From Sipunculus nudus (taxonomy: Eukaryota; Annelida; Sipuncula; Golfingiida; Sipunculidae): a stretch of 64,000 nucleotides of DNA. The stretch is taken from NCBI GenBank assembly GCA_026874595.1, contig CM049319.1, positions 16,705,601 to 16,769,600 of the forward strand, written 5' to 3'. The stretch's first letter is position 1; every line of letters begins with the position of its first letter. The position numbers were made by a program, and so were the translations under genes. The notes under the pieces were generated by a model, which was given only the letters and a program-made list of their open reading frames with translations, was not told the origin of the DNA and did no database searches. Positions 48,207 through 59,867 of this stretch are shown one piece after another.

Positions 48207-48585
48207 GTGCTACTACTTCTACCTCTAGTACAACAACAACTTATACTACTTTTACCACTGCTGTTCCTGCTGCTACTACTAATCACTAACTACTACTACT
48301 ACTACTGCAGCTACTTTGACTACTACTATTACAACTACCACCACTACTGATATAACTACTACAACTACTTCTTCTACTACTACTACTGTTACTGCTATTA
48401 TTACTTATAATACAACTTCTACTAGTTCTTCTACAATTACTTATGCTACTGATATGACTACTCCTACTACAACTACAAGTACTACTATTCCTACTGCTAC
48501 TAATACTACTACTACTACTTCTACTGCTACTGCTACTACTGCTACAACTACTACCTCTACTACTATTACAGACAGGGTGCCACAG
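48012..48585. repeat. Imperfect ACT/TAC trinucleotide array
   Basis: Nearly 570 bases of TACTAC-type trinucleotides with CTT, GCT and ACA variants. The same motif forms the end of duplication copy 1 (47008-47203). Poly-threonine or poly-serine frames through it are artefacts of the repeat. Confidence 0.9.
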
Positions 48586-48752
48586 GTGACACAGTAATAA
48601 CTAAACGCGGTCCTCTTGTTCCAAGTAAGAAGAAGTCCTTTTCCACCTCCCGTATATCCTCAAGAGTAATACCGTCCATATCATAGCCATGATTGCCTAT
48701 ATCTCTCACGTAAAAGCCTGGCGTACATTGTGATCTCCCAAAGCCCACGCCA
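48566..48752 (-). CDS. Candidate terminal coding exon, unknown protein
   Basis: On the minus strand a pyrimidine-rich tract (about 48780-48830) and CCCGTAG acceptor precede about 62 codons to a TAA stop. The peptide includes GVGFGRSQCTPGFYVRDIG, NHGYDMDGITLEDIREVEKD and FFLLGTRGPRLV; this amphipathic, balanced mix looks like genuine protein. The stop lies right at the edge of the trinucleotide array, so the last 10-15 residues may be altered. The family is not recognised. It could also be a fragment of a retroposed gene. On the same strand as the candidate 5' exon at 41731 but upstream of it, so not its continuation. Confidence 0.42.
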
Positions 48753-50402
48753 CTACGGGCCGATGGATAACATCACGTGACATCAAGAAAAGAACGTAAG
48801 AGGAACCAGAGAAAAGGGTTAGGATTTACGATCTTGTGAAGGAAATGAAACCCTACATGTGAGTGGCGAGGAAATTGCCGAATTATCCTTCATAGCACTT
48901 CCGCAGTGGCCCCTAAACCAAGGATGTACTCCTGCGGTGTATATTTACTAGTTCTATAAACGTGCAGTAATTGCTTCATCTATATACTTAGGGATATTAT
49001 TTTTGGAGCGAGTGGCCCTTCTTGGCATTTTAAATGGGTGCGGTGCAGATACATCAGTTTTACATATATGAATATTATACGAGCGGTATGTTGAATTTAC
49101 CCTGTGCAGTGCGGACATTATAATTTTGAAAAAAAAATATACAAGATCCATTTTGGAAAATATATTTTTTATATTGTTAGAATTTTATACTAAACTGTGG
49201 TTGATTTCAGCTTATTCTACCTAGCCCTAGAAGAAACAGCTATTCTTCATAACCAATTCTTATGCAGGAAGAAAAGAGTGAATTTCTTTAACGAACGTAT
49301 TTTAGAAGCATACATTAAGCAAACAACGTCAAATTTCGTCATTTAACAGTTATACGGTATATGTGAGCCATTAACTAAGGGTAAGCCAATTTACACACTA
49401 AAATCGTGCCGTGAACCAGTATGCCGTATGCTGACGGGTAGATTAAAGGTGGATTAAGAGATAATCCGTCTTTAGACTGCGTACTTACTTTAATCCGTAT
49501 GCTGATGGATGGATTAAAATTAGTCCGGGGTTAGTACGGGAATTTAGTCTCAAATATGTAGATCTGCTTAGTGAATAGTTCAAAGGTGGACTAACGTCAA
49601 AGCAAACACGATGTCAGCGAAAATTATCGCTATTAGGAGAACATAGTAGCAATAAAAAGCTTCGTTTAATTATCTAAATAATTTCCAGAGATATACCGAT
49701 AGTGAAGGTACAAACATTCGTATCTTGCCTATTCGGTTTGACAATGAGGAGGGTAGGTTTTCAGGGGTTATGAAGCTATAAAAAAAGTAAAAAAAGTTAT
49801 ATAAAAATATTATTATCATCAGCAAATGTCCTATCATTTCCAAGATATAAGATTTTACCGTTTTTTAATTAAAAAATGAAAACATTTAAAGAAAAGAGAG
49901 CTCCAGGGGCTGGCAAAAGAATAAACAGGTTTGAAAGACAAGACAGGCTATTGTAAAGTAGGATAAGACTGACATCGTCGGTGTTATCAGAATTTACCCT
50001 TTTGCACATGTAGTACATAAGGCCAGTACCTCAACGCGTCAATGCTATGTAAAAGCATGACGCCATACCTGATCACTGACGACTGGACGGAGTCATGTGA
50101 TCACTTATATCTATCTGTTTGTTTTAATGATCGTTAAAGGTCAAAGTGATGTGAGTTAAGCTGATTTATCTGAGGGTTTGGCCTTGAAACAAGGAAGTGC
50201 TTCTAAAGATTTGGAGCTGATCTAAACCAGCTGATCCAGTTCAGATCAACAACATACAGTATTACGTTTCATATGATTGTTCATTTGTGAGTGTGGATGG
50301 TTATGGATAGCATTGCTAAACTTCCATTCGAGTGGGCGAACAATGTGTATTTTAAATAGAAATTGCATGCATTTATAAGATGAAAAGCAACTCAAAGCTA
50401 GT
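48753..50402. other. Non-coding stretch
   Basis: A weak internal duplication (CGTATGCTGACGGGTAGATTA and CGTATGCTGATGGATGGATTA, about 49425 and 49497) was noticed. Nothing else. Confidence 0.35.
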
Positions 50403-50703
50403 GCAAAAAAAGGTATGGTTCTCAGGCACCGCCCGCGTCAATTTTAACCCCCTGCATCAAACATTTTTATTATGATTCTCATCTTTCAAGAAGATAAAAT
50501 AATACAATTTTGATAAGATTTCATTTGCTATGTAGTGATTTTACCTGTTTAGCAAATAGTTTATGTTATTATCATGCTTTTCCTTGATCATATGACATTT
50601 TTATCAAAATATACAAAAAAGGTAAAAAAAAAAAAAAAAAAAAACGCCCGCCCGCGCTGATTTCTTGAAAAAAAGTGCCTGAGAACCATACCTTTTTTTT
50701 GGC
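50403..50703. mobile_element. MITE with TATGGTTCTCAGGCA inverted termini, complete copy
   Basis: The left end AAAAAAAGGTATGGTTCTCA and the right end TGAGAACCATACCTTTTTTT are exact inverses over about 25 bases. GCCCGCG lies just inside the left end and CGCCCGCCCGCG just inside the right. About 300 bases, non-coding. Partial copies are at 1-45 and 1383-1470. No target duplication could be fixed because the ends are A/T runs. Confidence 0.78.
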
Positions 50704-50894
50704 ATTATTGGTACTAAATAACGTTCAACAGGCAAGGAAGGGAAGGACCCGGTAGAATATGAATGTTGTTATCGCTCATGTACTATGATTAATACTATCG
50801 AGATCTTGCTACTAATGTAGAGCATATCTCAAATCCCATGATTATAGATCAGAGGTTATAGAGGTAAATGTTGTTCGGTGTTCCAATCATAATC

Positions 50895-51315
50895 CACACA
50901 CTGCGATGAATTTGACTCACAAGAGTACGACTCTGCTGGTAAGGGTTTGTGGGCGCAGAAATCTTGGCCCCACAATGCACCGGGGCTCCTTTAAATACAA
51001 CAGCGGCGTAGGTATAAATGTTGTGAAGAGGATAATATAGTGTGTCCAAAAATGATGGATAAGAATTGATTCCAGGCAAAGGACATAAACACGGGAGGTT
51101 TTTGTGATAAGGACTTCGAGGAATAAGTAAAATTTTGCAAGCAAGCACTTGTGATATATAAACAAGAGGTTTTTCCTTGAAAGGTAACAACTTTTGAATT
51201 TAAATTTTTGACATGTGAGACAAATAGTCCAGGCCGTTCCACTGTGCCTTAAACTTAAAGAGAAAAGTTCCTTTTGAGTAGAAACGATTGCTGGCGGTAT
51301 GGTGAGGATTCATCT
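50895..51315 (+). repeat. Dispersed 430-base repeat, copy 2
   Basis: Partner of 26378-26830 in the same orientation. Three overlapping minus-strand open frames here (up to 113 codons) cover the repeat and are not conserved in the other copy. Confidence 0.6.
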
Positions 51316-52137
51316 TGCGTAGTATTGCCTTTTTTTTCCTATATCAGGCTACCGATTGCTAGAACGTTCAGATCAAGCACTCTAGTGTAAGGGTTAGTGA
51401 CATTTGACTGAGCGGCTGAGAATCGCTTGTAAAGCCGTGACGTGGCCGTGTGATCCAATTGCCCTGGGCAATGACTAAACTCTGCGGCGTTGAATATTTC
51501 CATTTGTAAATTGGTCCAACGGATTCCCGGGAGGAGAGTCAACCCAATTAGTACAGTGGGCGGTAAACACACCCCGTATCGGATTATGTTAGCACCTGTT
51601 ACTGTGTCCCCTGGCACCGGCAACGTAATCCCAAAACGAGGCTGCGTTTGTACGCTGTGTACGCGCGCACCTGTTACCAGAAGAATTCTTTGTGACCTGT
51701 AAACTGACACACACTGCTGTAAGTGTCAACTCGGTCAGTCATTCATGTGACCCTAAATTCCTAACCAAATATTTATGGCTGACAGAGGTCAATGAGTCCA
51801 TTTCAATATTGTAACAAAAATATTGACAAGAAAAGATTTCCTTTTTTCGACCGTGTTAGTTAGCTCTGGATCTCCAAAATGTGTGATTTGTAAAAACTGA
51901 CCTTTGGCCGGAGGAATATTCATATGTGTCAGATATGTACCAACAAAATATTTGTTCACGTCGCTCTAATTTTCAAGGTCGTACGAAATAGCCTTTATTC
52001 TTTTATCACTCAATTAGAGGCGAACCTGGTGCTTCCTGTGATCGATTGGCGATTGCAGGGGCTTCTGTATAAGACTTTCAGTATTATGAGACTGTTAGAC
52101 TTTCAGCTATAGACCTGATGGAGTAGACGCCTCCTTC
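51316..52137. other. Non-coding stretch
   Basis: A minus-strand frame of 123 codons (51339-51710) overlaps an open + frame. Without splice sites or a domain I leave it uncalled. Confidence 0.3.
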
Positions 52138-52219
52138 ACCGGTGACCTGTAGTGTGACCACGGCTTTTGTCGGTAGTCGGACTACGACAAACCCCGTGAT
52201 CACACTACAGGTCACCGGT
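52138..52219. repeat. Near-perfect 82-base palindrome
   Basis: ACCGGTGACCTGTAGTGTGA at the left is matched by TCACACTACAGGTCACCGGT at the right. The inner parts TTTGTCGGTAGTC and GACTACGACAAA also pair, leaving almost no loop. A few mismatches only. The transcript would fold into one long hairpin. Confidence 0.93.
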
Positions 52220-52567
52220 ATCAGGAACTTGGTATCGAATACCGTTTTAAATTACTGCTTTTTAAACCACGTTCTGTTCACACAAGGAGATTGTAAACTC
52301 CTTGGTTCACACAACACGTATTCATTCGCGTTTCGATCCCCATCGGTCAAATCTTAACGGAAGGCAAGTTCTAAACCGCATTCATTAAATCAGTATTCAC
52401 ATAATAGCAGTGTGAACACGAGTTAATTGTATGTGTGTCGAAAACCTTTTTTCCGAAATGCATACGCAGCAGGCAGACTATCTCACCGAGAAGTGAATCA
52501 TATAACGCATTTTGTATAGAATAGGCTCTTTTTTCTGGTGAAGTATGAAACACATGTGTATTGAATA

Positions 52568-52735
52568 CAGGGTAGGAACCAGAATATAGGAAAAGAGGGG
52601 TCCAACCAAGGACTCGTAAAAAATTAAATAAGTTCTCCAGGTCCGTAAGATTTGGTCTCGAACCCTTAAAAAAGTTGCAGCGATAGGAAAAAAAGGCCAG
52701 ACCCCCTCGACCCCCCCCCCCCCGATCCTCTACTG
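52568..52735. mobile_element. hAT-like MITE, CAGGGG family, copy 2
   Basis: CAGGGTAGGAACCAG at the left and GATCCTCTACTG at the right, with the shared interior phrase GGAAAAGAGGGGTCCAACC. GAATA repeats directly at both flanks (52563-52567, 52736-52740). A 14-base C run lies near the right end. Confidence 0.6.
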
Positions 52736-52740
52736 GAATA

Positions 52741-55057
52741 CTGTATATGTGGAGTTCGGTATTTGGAAAACTGGATTCGACCCGCTTGTATTGTGAAAAT
52801 GGCGTAAGAATTTATTTCACAGCATTTTTTTTTAACTTGATAGCATACCTCCGCTTGTGAACTACCTGTTCTTTATTCATGCAGGAATAATTAAATTACC
52901 TACTTTTGTCTAAATACCAGTCGTTCCAAATTCTATAAAAAGATTTGTGTTATTTTCAAAATAATTCCAGCAAGGACTGTTTCTTCAGAAACCCGATCGA
53001 AACCTATCATTGACTTCTTGCTTTATCTTATACATAAGAAAGAAAAACAAAGCGACAGAAAGACAGGCAAACTAAAGTGAAAACATAGCCTCCGCCAATC
53101 ATCCAATAATTCCCAATTTTTGAGAATGCGAGCGAGTTTTCACGAGGGGCAGATCCATGCGAGTCTGGGCGGTTTCTACTCCCCTTATATAAGGAGAAAT
53201 GTCTTTTCACCCCGAATTTTAAGGCTTATCCCCTTCCGTTCGTTGAATAATGGTACCATTAGCGTATTAGTCCATCGGACTAAATGGTAAACCTCTCCCT
53301 TCTAAAAATATGCCTCCACCCGTGAAAACCAAAGTACTAGTTTAATGATATAGACGGGAACACCCATGGTTCATACAGGCTTACTTTTATATTCGGCCCT
53401 GTGTGTAATGATATTAGTACATATCATTTCATCTCATTAGGCATTTCCTTCATACGTCTTTATTGTGAGGAAGCCGGACTATCAGGTTACATAACTCCTC
53501 GGTAGACCTCCAACATGCTGACAAAGAACTGGTTTGATTTTTTAGAGATATAGAAGAAGTTTATGTTTTCTCCTAAGGGACTGAACTATTCAGGCCGGTT
53601 GTACCGCATTTTTGAATAGAACTGTTTAATTTGAATAGAGTTTAATTTAATTAAATTTAAATTAATCGATTCATCAATACCTTTGATGATTTAGTGCCTA
53701 GTTCAAAACCTCGACCAGAACCATTTGTGATCAGAGTATTTGCCGAGTATCTGAATAATTGTAATTAATATAAAATAGATGTATCTGACATAATGAGATA
53801 CTGTACTAATATAATCGTTTAATAATGATGTTAATATTATGTACTATGATATCGTGATAATATAAAAATATATTATAATAAGCCTATAAAAAGTGCATCA
53901 GGATTATTTAAATATATAGTTTAGATTAGGCCACACAATTAGGCCACACAATTAAAATTATTTTCCTACGGATTCTTGAAAAAAAAATGGCTCCCACGAG
54001 CGGATGCATTTTTTTCTCCTTTTTTCTTCACCGGTCAAGTTACAATACTTTGAACTTTCTCAGCTTGACTTGAAAATAAAAAAAGTTTAAATTTTTCAAA
54101 TAATTTAAATGATCAACACCAAATTTAGTCTATTTTTCAAACCTTTAGGAATTCTTCTGCCATTGCACATATTTGCAACATTACCAAGGGCCTGGTTTTC
54201 AATTGCAAAAAAAAAAGATCAACGAAAACCGGGAAGGGCGAATTTTTTTTGTCTAGCCTTCTAGCCTTTTGTGAATAACCAGCTGGAGTCTGGTATAGAG
54301 AAAATTTGAAACAGAGAGAGCTTTATAATAACAAGTCATTCTTCACTATATGTTTATTTTACCTTCATACACTAGAGCGTGCCAGCCAAAGGTCATGGTC
54401 CACTATTTTAGAAAAACTTCACAGAGTCTGCCTGCAGAAGAACGCCAGTAACACAGGTGCTTCTAATAAATAATAAAAACAGCCACCACAGCCAGAAGAC
54501 ATTAAGTATATTGAGGTTGTATTATATAAAGCACAGCCTCACGGCATAAATATAATATCACAGCAGTTGTTTGTTGTTGTACAATATGACGTCATGCAGA
54601 GATACCATGTGACCCAGCTGTGTATTTGCATATATGTATTTCAGTCACGACATTTGTAGGTAATACGATATTTCAAAGACAACTACAAGTTTGTTATTAT
54701 TATTATATGTAAACGTAAGGTTATAATGACCATAGTCAGAAGCGGATAGAGGTTTTACAATTACGGGGAAGTTTTCTTCGTGAAACGCCACGGGGAGGAT
54801 GATAAGGGAGGTGCTGAAACTTTGGAAAGGTTGGCTGTAATAGTGATATCTGGGGTAGACTTGGCGCTATCTTACATTATTAAGCGTGTTTCCTACATAT
54901 TTTAGGAGAAACAAATGGTGCACATGAAACATATATTGGTTTTTCCGTTACAAAAAAAAAAAAAAAAAATCCGGAACTCTGTGAAGGATGGGATATGGGC
55001 CGGGTAAGACCAAATTAGAGGGAACGTTTTTCAAATTAGGTATGTTAAATATACATG
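52741..55057. other. Non-coding stretch of 2.3 kb
   Basis: A doubled phrase AGGCCACACAATTA occurs at about 53928-53953. Nothing else supportable. Confidence 0.4.
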
Positions 55058-55063
55058 AAATAT

Positions 55064-56967
55064 TACGGTGGCTGATTTAGGACACAGAAAAAAAAAAAAA
55101 TTTATCTCGAGATCTCGAGATAACATCTCGAGATCTCGACATAGAATTTCGCAAAAAAAAATTTTAGGAAGCAAAAAAAAAAAAAATTTTAGAAAGCAAA
55201 AAAAAAAATTTTAGGAAGCAAAAAAAAAAAGATTTTAGGAAGCAAAAAAAAATTTTAGGAAGCAAAAAAAAAATTTTTAGGAAGCTAAAAAAAAATTTTA
55301 GGAAGCAAAAAAAAAATTTTAGGAAGCAAAAAAAAAAAATTTTAGGAAGCAAAAAAAAAAATTTTAGAAAGCAAAAAAAAAAATTTTTAGGAAGCAAAAA
55401 AAAAATTATCTTTCGAGATCTCCAGAAAAAATGTCACACTTGTACGAACCATTCGAAGCTGAATTGACATAAAACAAAGCAACCTTATGGGGACAGTATA
55501 CGTTAGGAGTGCTTACTTTTGCAATTATAATACAAAGACCATGTATACTGTGTTTAACTGAACGGTAATACAATATAATTAATTTAAAATCAATCAAGTT
55601 TGTATATCCCCTGAGATAAGGCGAGTTGAAGAAAAGTTCAATATAAATTCAATATTTAATATTCATATCCGTAAGGAAGATGTCAAAGCCTAAAGAATCT
55701 GAAACATTCTACCTGAACGGCGGATTCGGAGCCATGTCTGTTAAATCACTCAAATAGAAATGTTTAGGTCTGCATGCATGCATTGTGGGTACCTTATTAT
55801 TTTAAGAATACAAACAAATATGAGCTTCTTATAGAAACACGCTTTTTGTACAATTTCTTTCAGCTTTTGTTTGATTGAAATGGTGTGTCGTTTTATGGAA
55901 CATGTATTAGACCATCATAAATTAACATATGCTAAAACTGATTACTGTGTTTTCGGGTAGGTACGCTGGGGGGGGGGGGGGGGGGTCGGGGAGGGGCGTT
56001 GCTTCAGCCCCTAAAGCCCAAGTCTCGATCCAATATAGCTCTTACTATAGCTCAGATCAATTTAATCAACCTATCTTCATAAATGTTTTATATTCATAAA
56101 TAAACGGTTTAAAATTTCGATCATCTCTCATCATGATTTTTCTTCAGCAAAATGCTCTGCTTTGGTCTTAAAGTCGCTATTCACCTGCCTTATTTATAGA
56201 ATCTTTGTAAAAACTCTGCATATACATATTAAAGAAGTGAAAGTAATCATAAACATAATCTAGGTAAACATAATCTATTAATCTTTCATAAAAATGAGCC
56301 AATGCCATGGGTAAAGGCGGTGTCTTTGTCTATATCCACGTTTTTTTATAACATGGGTCGGGGTGGGGGGGGGGGGGTGCAAAAATTGCCACCGATCGTA
56401 ATAGAAAGACGTCCGGCAGAAACATCTGGCTTCAATTCAGAGATTACAGATTTCTGTAAATGACAAATACTGCATTGCTTCACATGCTCTAACGAATATC
56501 AACTAGTGATCTTTCAACTCGGTTACATGTTTTTATCTGTATGTTAACACTTGCTCAAGTGGCTTGTATACAAGTAGCCTTTAGATAAAATGTTTATACG
56601 TCAAAGTGACGTTATAAGACCCATTCCCAGCTAGGGTTTCTTCCTAAATTTTTTTTTTTTGCTTCCTAATTTTTTTTTTTTTGCTTCATAAAATTTTTTT
56701 TATGCTTCCTAAATTTTTTTTTTTGCTTCCTAAAATTTTTTTTTTGCTTCCTAAAAAAATTTTTTTTGCTTCATAAAATTTTATTTTATGCTTCCTAAAT
56801 TTTTTTTTTTTTTGCTTCTTAAAAATTTTTTTTTGCTTCCTAAAAATTTTTTTTTTGCTTCCTAAAATTTTTTTTTTTTGCGAAATTCTATGTCGAGATC
56901 TCGAGATGTTATCTCGAGATCACGAGATAAATATTTTTTTTTTCTGTGTCCTAAATCAGCCACCGTA
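55064..56967. mobile_element. 1.9-kb foldback element with 330-base inverted arms
   Basis: The terminus TACGGTGGCTGATTTAGGA at 55064 is exactly inverted at 56967, and AAATAT flanks both ends (55058-55063, 56968-56973). Each arm continues with an A run, the palindromes ATCTCGAGATCTCGAGAT (55104-55121 and inverse at about 56896-56930), ATAGAATTTCGC, and about a dozen repeats of TTTTAGGAAGC plus an A run. The interior (55406-56639) has no coding frame and two G runs (about 55970-55985, 56358-56378). No transposase is present, so it is non-autonomous. Confidence 0.85.
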
Positions 56968-57173
56968 AAATATAGTGTTTTATGCTAAAATTAATTTTGG
57001 GGTCTGCCGATATAACGTTATAAATTGGTTGGCTTACTCCTCTAAAAAAGTAAGAAAAAAGCTTGCATCGGGCGCGATCATTAGTGCAAAATATAAACAT
57101 AGCATGCACGCCTCCTGGTAGCCGTTCCGCGCGACTTAAAAAAAAAATGAAAGATTTTCAAACTCCCAATTCG

Positions 57174-59867
57174 TTTTTAGCTCAGCTGACTCTAAGTCAT
57201 CTGGCTATAGTCGTGGTCCTTTGTCCGTCGGCTGTCCGTCCGTCCGTTCGTCCGTTCGTTAAACTTTTAAAACCGTAAGACCTAGGAATCCAAAATTCGG
57301 CATAATGTTAGATGTCCCCAAGATCTCCTACCAAGCCAAAAACTGGGTCTTTGCGACTTCGTTCCTTTGAGAAATTAAGGAAAAACCTCAATTTTTTTTA
57401 TTAAAAACCTATTTTCTCACTTCAGGACTGCCTAAACACTCATATGTTTTTCCTCATATTTACCATAAATATTCCTCTATATAGTTCCTATGTACATGTC
57501 AGAAATTAGGTCTGTATCATATAATTTAAAAAAGTTATGGGCCCGAACATAATGAATTTTGTAAAAAATCAGGAAAGATATTTGATCACCTAACACAAAA
57601 CATGTTAAAGCTAAGGACTTTTTTTTCCAGTAATAAAACTTTAATTAATCAAAATTAAATTGTATACCCAAAATTAGATCAAAATCTTTTAGTTTTTTTT
57701 AAATATTAGCAAAAATAAAAAATTGGTACCTTAAATTTTTTCCCAGCTTTGACCATGGCACATTTTCCCCTGTAACCGCTGTCTATTTAATTTTCACAGC
57801 ATGTTTTTGTTAGCAATTCATCTGTTAATACCAACAATTTGAAACAAGTTGATCAAAACTGTAGATTTTATTCAAGTTTTTAAGCACCATGTCACAAAAT
57901 TTTCACATCAAGCTAGTGTTATGCAGTTTGCTAGAGCTCAGCTCCCCAGCTTCAGCTCTCAGTTCCTAAAATTTGGCATACAGTTAGATGTCTCCAAAAT
58001 CCCCTACCATGCCAAGAATTTGGTCACTAGGACCTAATTCTTTCGAGATATTAATGAAAAACTTCATTTTTCCATTAAAAACCCATTGTTACACAAGACT
58101 ACCTAATATCAAAACCACTGATCTGACTTTGATCATATATAATATACATATTTTTCTATACATTCGCTATGCACATGCCAGAAATGATGTCAGTATTGCG
58201 TAATTGTTTTAAGTTATGGGCCCAAACATAATGCACTTTATAAGAAAATCAAGAAATATATTTACTCCCTTAACAAGAGGATTGCTGAAGCTAGAGATTT
58301 TTTGGCAGGGATGTAACATTATTTAATCAAGATTCAATTGAATACCCAAAATTAGTTCTGAATTTTTCAAATTTTATAAGTTATTAGTATAAATACAAAA
58401 TTAGTACCTTAAATTTTGCCCAACTTTGACCATGGCACGTTTGTTTCCTGTGAGCACTGTTGATATATTTTTCATATCATGCACACATTAGGATTTCAGC
58501 TTCTTAGTTTAGACAGCTGAAAGAAATTGGCCAAAAATTGTAGCTTTTATTAATGTTTTTATGAGACCATGTCAGACCCAGGCTCTCCCCAGCCCCTCTT
58601 CAGTCACCTGTATGTTGACCTTGTTGACCTTTCAGCAAATCATGCACGCTTGAGGCGAGGCATACACTGGGGCAGCCAGGCAGCTTATGACCAGCCACAG
58701 TTGATCCAGGTGTCCAACCAAACTCATCTAGTAGTTAATTTGACTAACAACATAACAATAATTTAATAAACTTTTATTAGTTTTTAAATTAAAGAAAAAT
58801 TAAAAGTAAAGGAATTTGCTAGTTGATGAGTAACAGGAAATTAACTTGCAGTTACTGATGATGTTAGAATCTTGTATGGATGGATAGAATGTCACATATT
58901 CCAAATAACACCATGCAGTCATCTGTAGTATTTTTCAGTTCCAATTTTAATGATAACAAAAATAAATCATATTATTCATTACTAATCATTAGGGATCATA
59001 TGAAGGAAATTAATGATAGACAAAGATACAGTTGATAATATTAATCTAGATTCCTACTGTGTCTAGTGTGTAGACTGATGTGAAAGTAGTCCAAAGTGAA
59101 TATATTACATTTATTTTTTTAATATGAATAAAAGCCATAAAACCAGGTACTTATGATCATTATTTAAATTTGTGAATTTTGTATATTCTGGATTCTCAAC
59201 ATCATTGTTTGGCTAAAACTGAATAAATGCCAGAATTGGTGCGGATACTTTTGAAATGTATATGAATACGAATATGAATCATTATAAAATTTCTTGCATA
59301 AGAATGGGAATTCAGGTAAAAATGAAAGTATTTGAATACCAGTGCAAATACTTTCAACATGTATTCATGAATGTATTCATGAATATATTCTGTAATATTA
59401 TTTCAATAATCATTTCAGTTATATTTTATATTATATTTTTTTATTTTATATTATATTTTTAAAAAATCATATGATTTTATATAATATTTTTATATTTTAT
59501 ATTATATTTTTAAAAAATCATATGATTCTCTTATTATTTTTAATAAAAATTATATTTGGCACAATATTTGTTATTAAATTTTAATATATAGTTAAACTCT
59601 TATTATATTATATGTGCTGCTTATAAGTTATATGGCCAAGTCAAAATCTGTGTGACAATAGCACTCCATTTGTTAATAAAATAAATGAAATCAGTCATCT
59701 TCCCTGTCTCCAAAGACACTATTAAAATCATACATAAGCTAAATACCAACAACTCATAATACAGCTTATATTTATTACTACACTAAACCAGCACGTGCCT
59801 CATTTCCAAATCATATTTTTTTTTCATATATAACAGCTGAGCGCCGTGACCCATGGGTCCCTTGTTT
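57174..59867 (+). mobile_element. Helentron-associated-like non-autonomous element, copy 3
   Basis: It starts TTTTTAGCTCAGCTGACT (same as copy 2), then AAGTCATCTGGCTATAG and GTCCGTCCGTCCGTTCGTCC. Two tandem units of about 677 bases follow (GGCATAATGTTAGATGTCC at about 57299 and GGCATACAGTTAGATGTCT at about 57973). A very AT-rich segment precedes CAGCTGAGC (59834-59842, exact inverse of GCTCAGCTG at 57180-57188), the hairpin GACCCATGGGTC (59848-59859) and CCTTGTTT. A GC-richer patch at 58569-58720 holds a 65-codon frame of unknown meaning. The termini are the clearest of the three copies. Confidence 0.72.

Noticed and set aside
48316-48597. 93-codon threonine-rich frame
   Set aside because: It is simply the ACT trinucleotide array read in one frame.
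51339-51710. 123-codon minus-strand frame
   Set aside because: Overlapped by an open frame on the other strand; no splice sites or recognisable residues.
55164-55397. 77-codon Phe/Leu-rich frame
   Set aside because: Product of the GGAAGC plus poly-A array in the foldback element arm.
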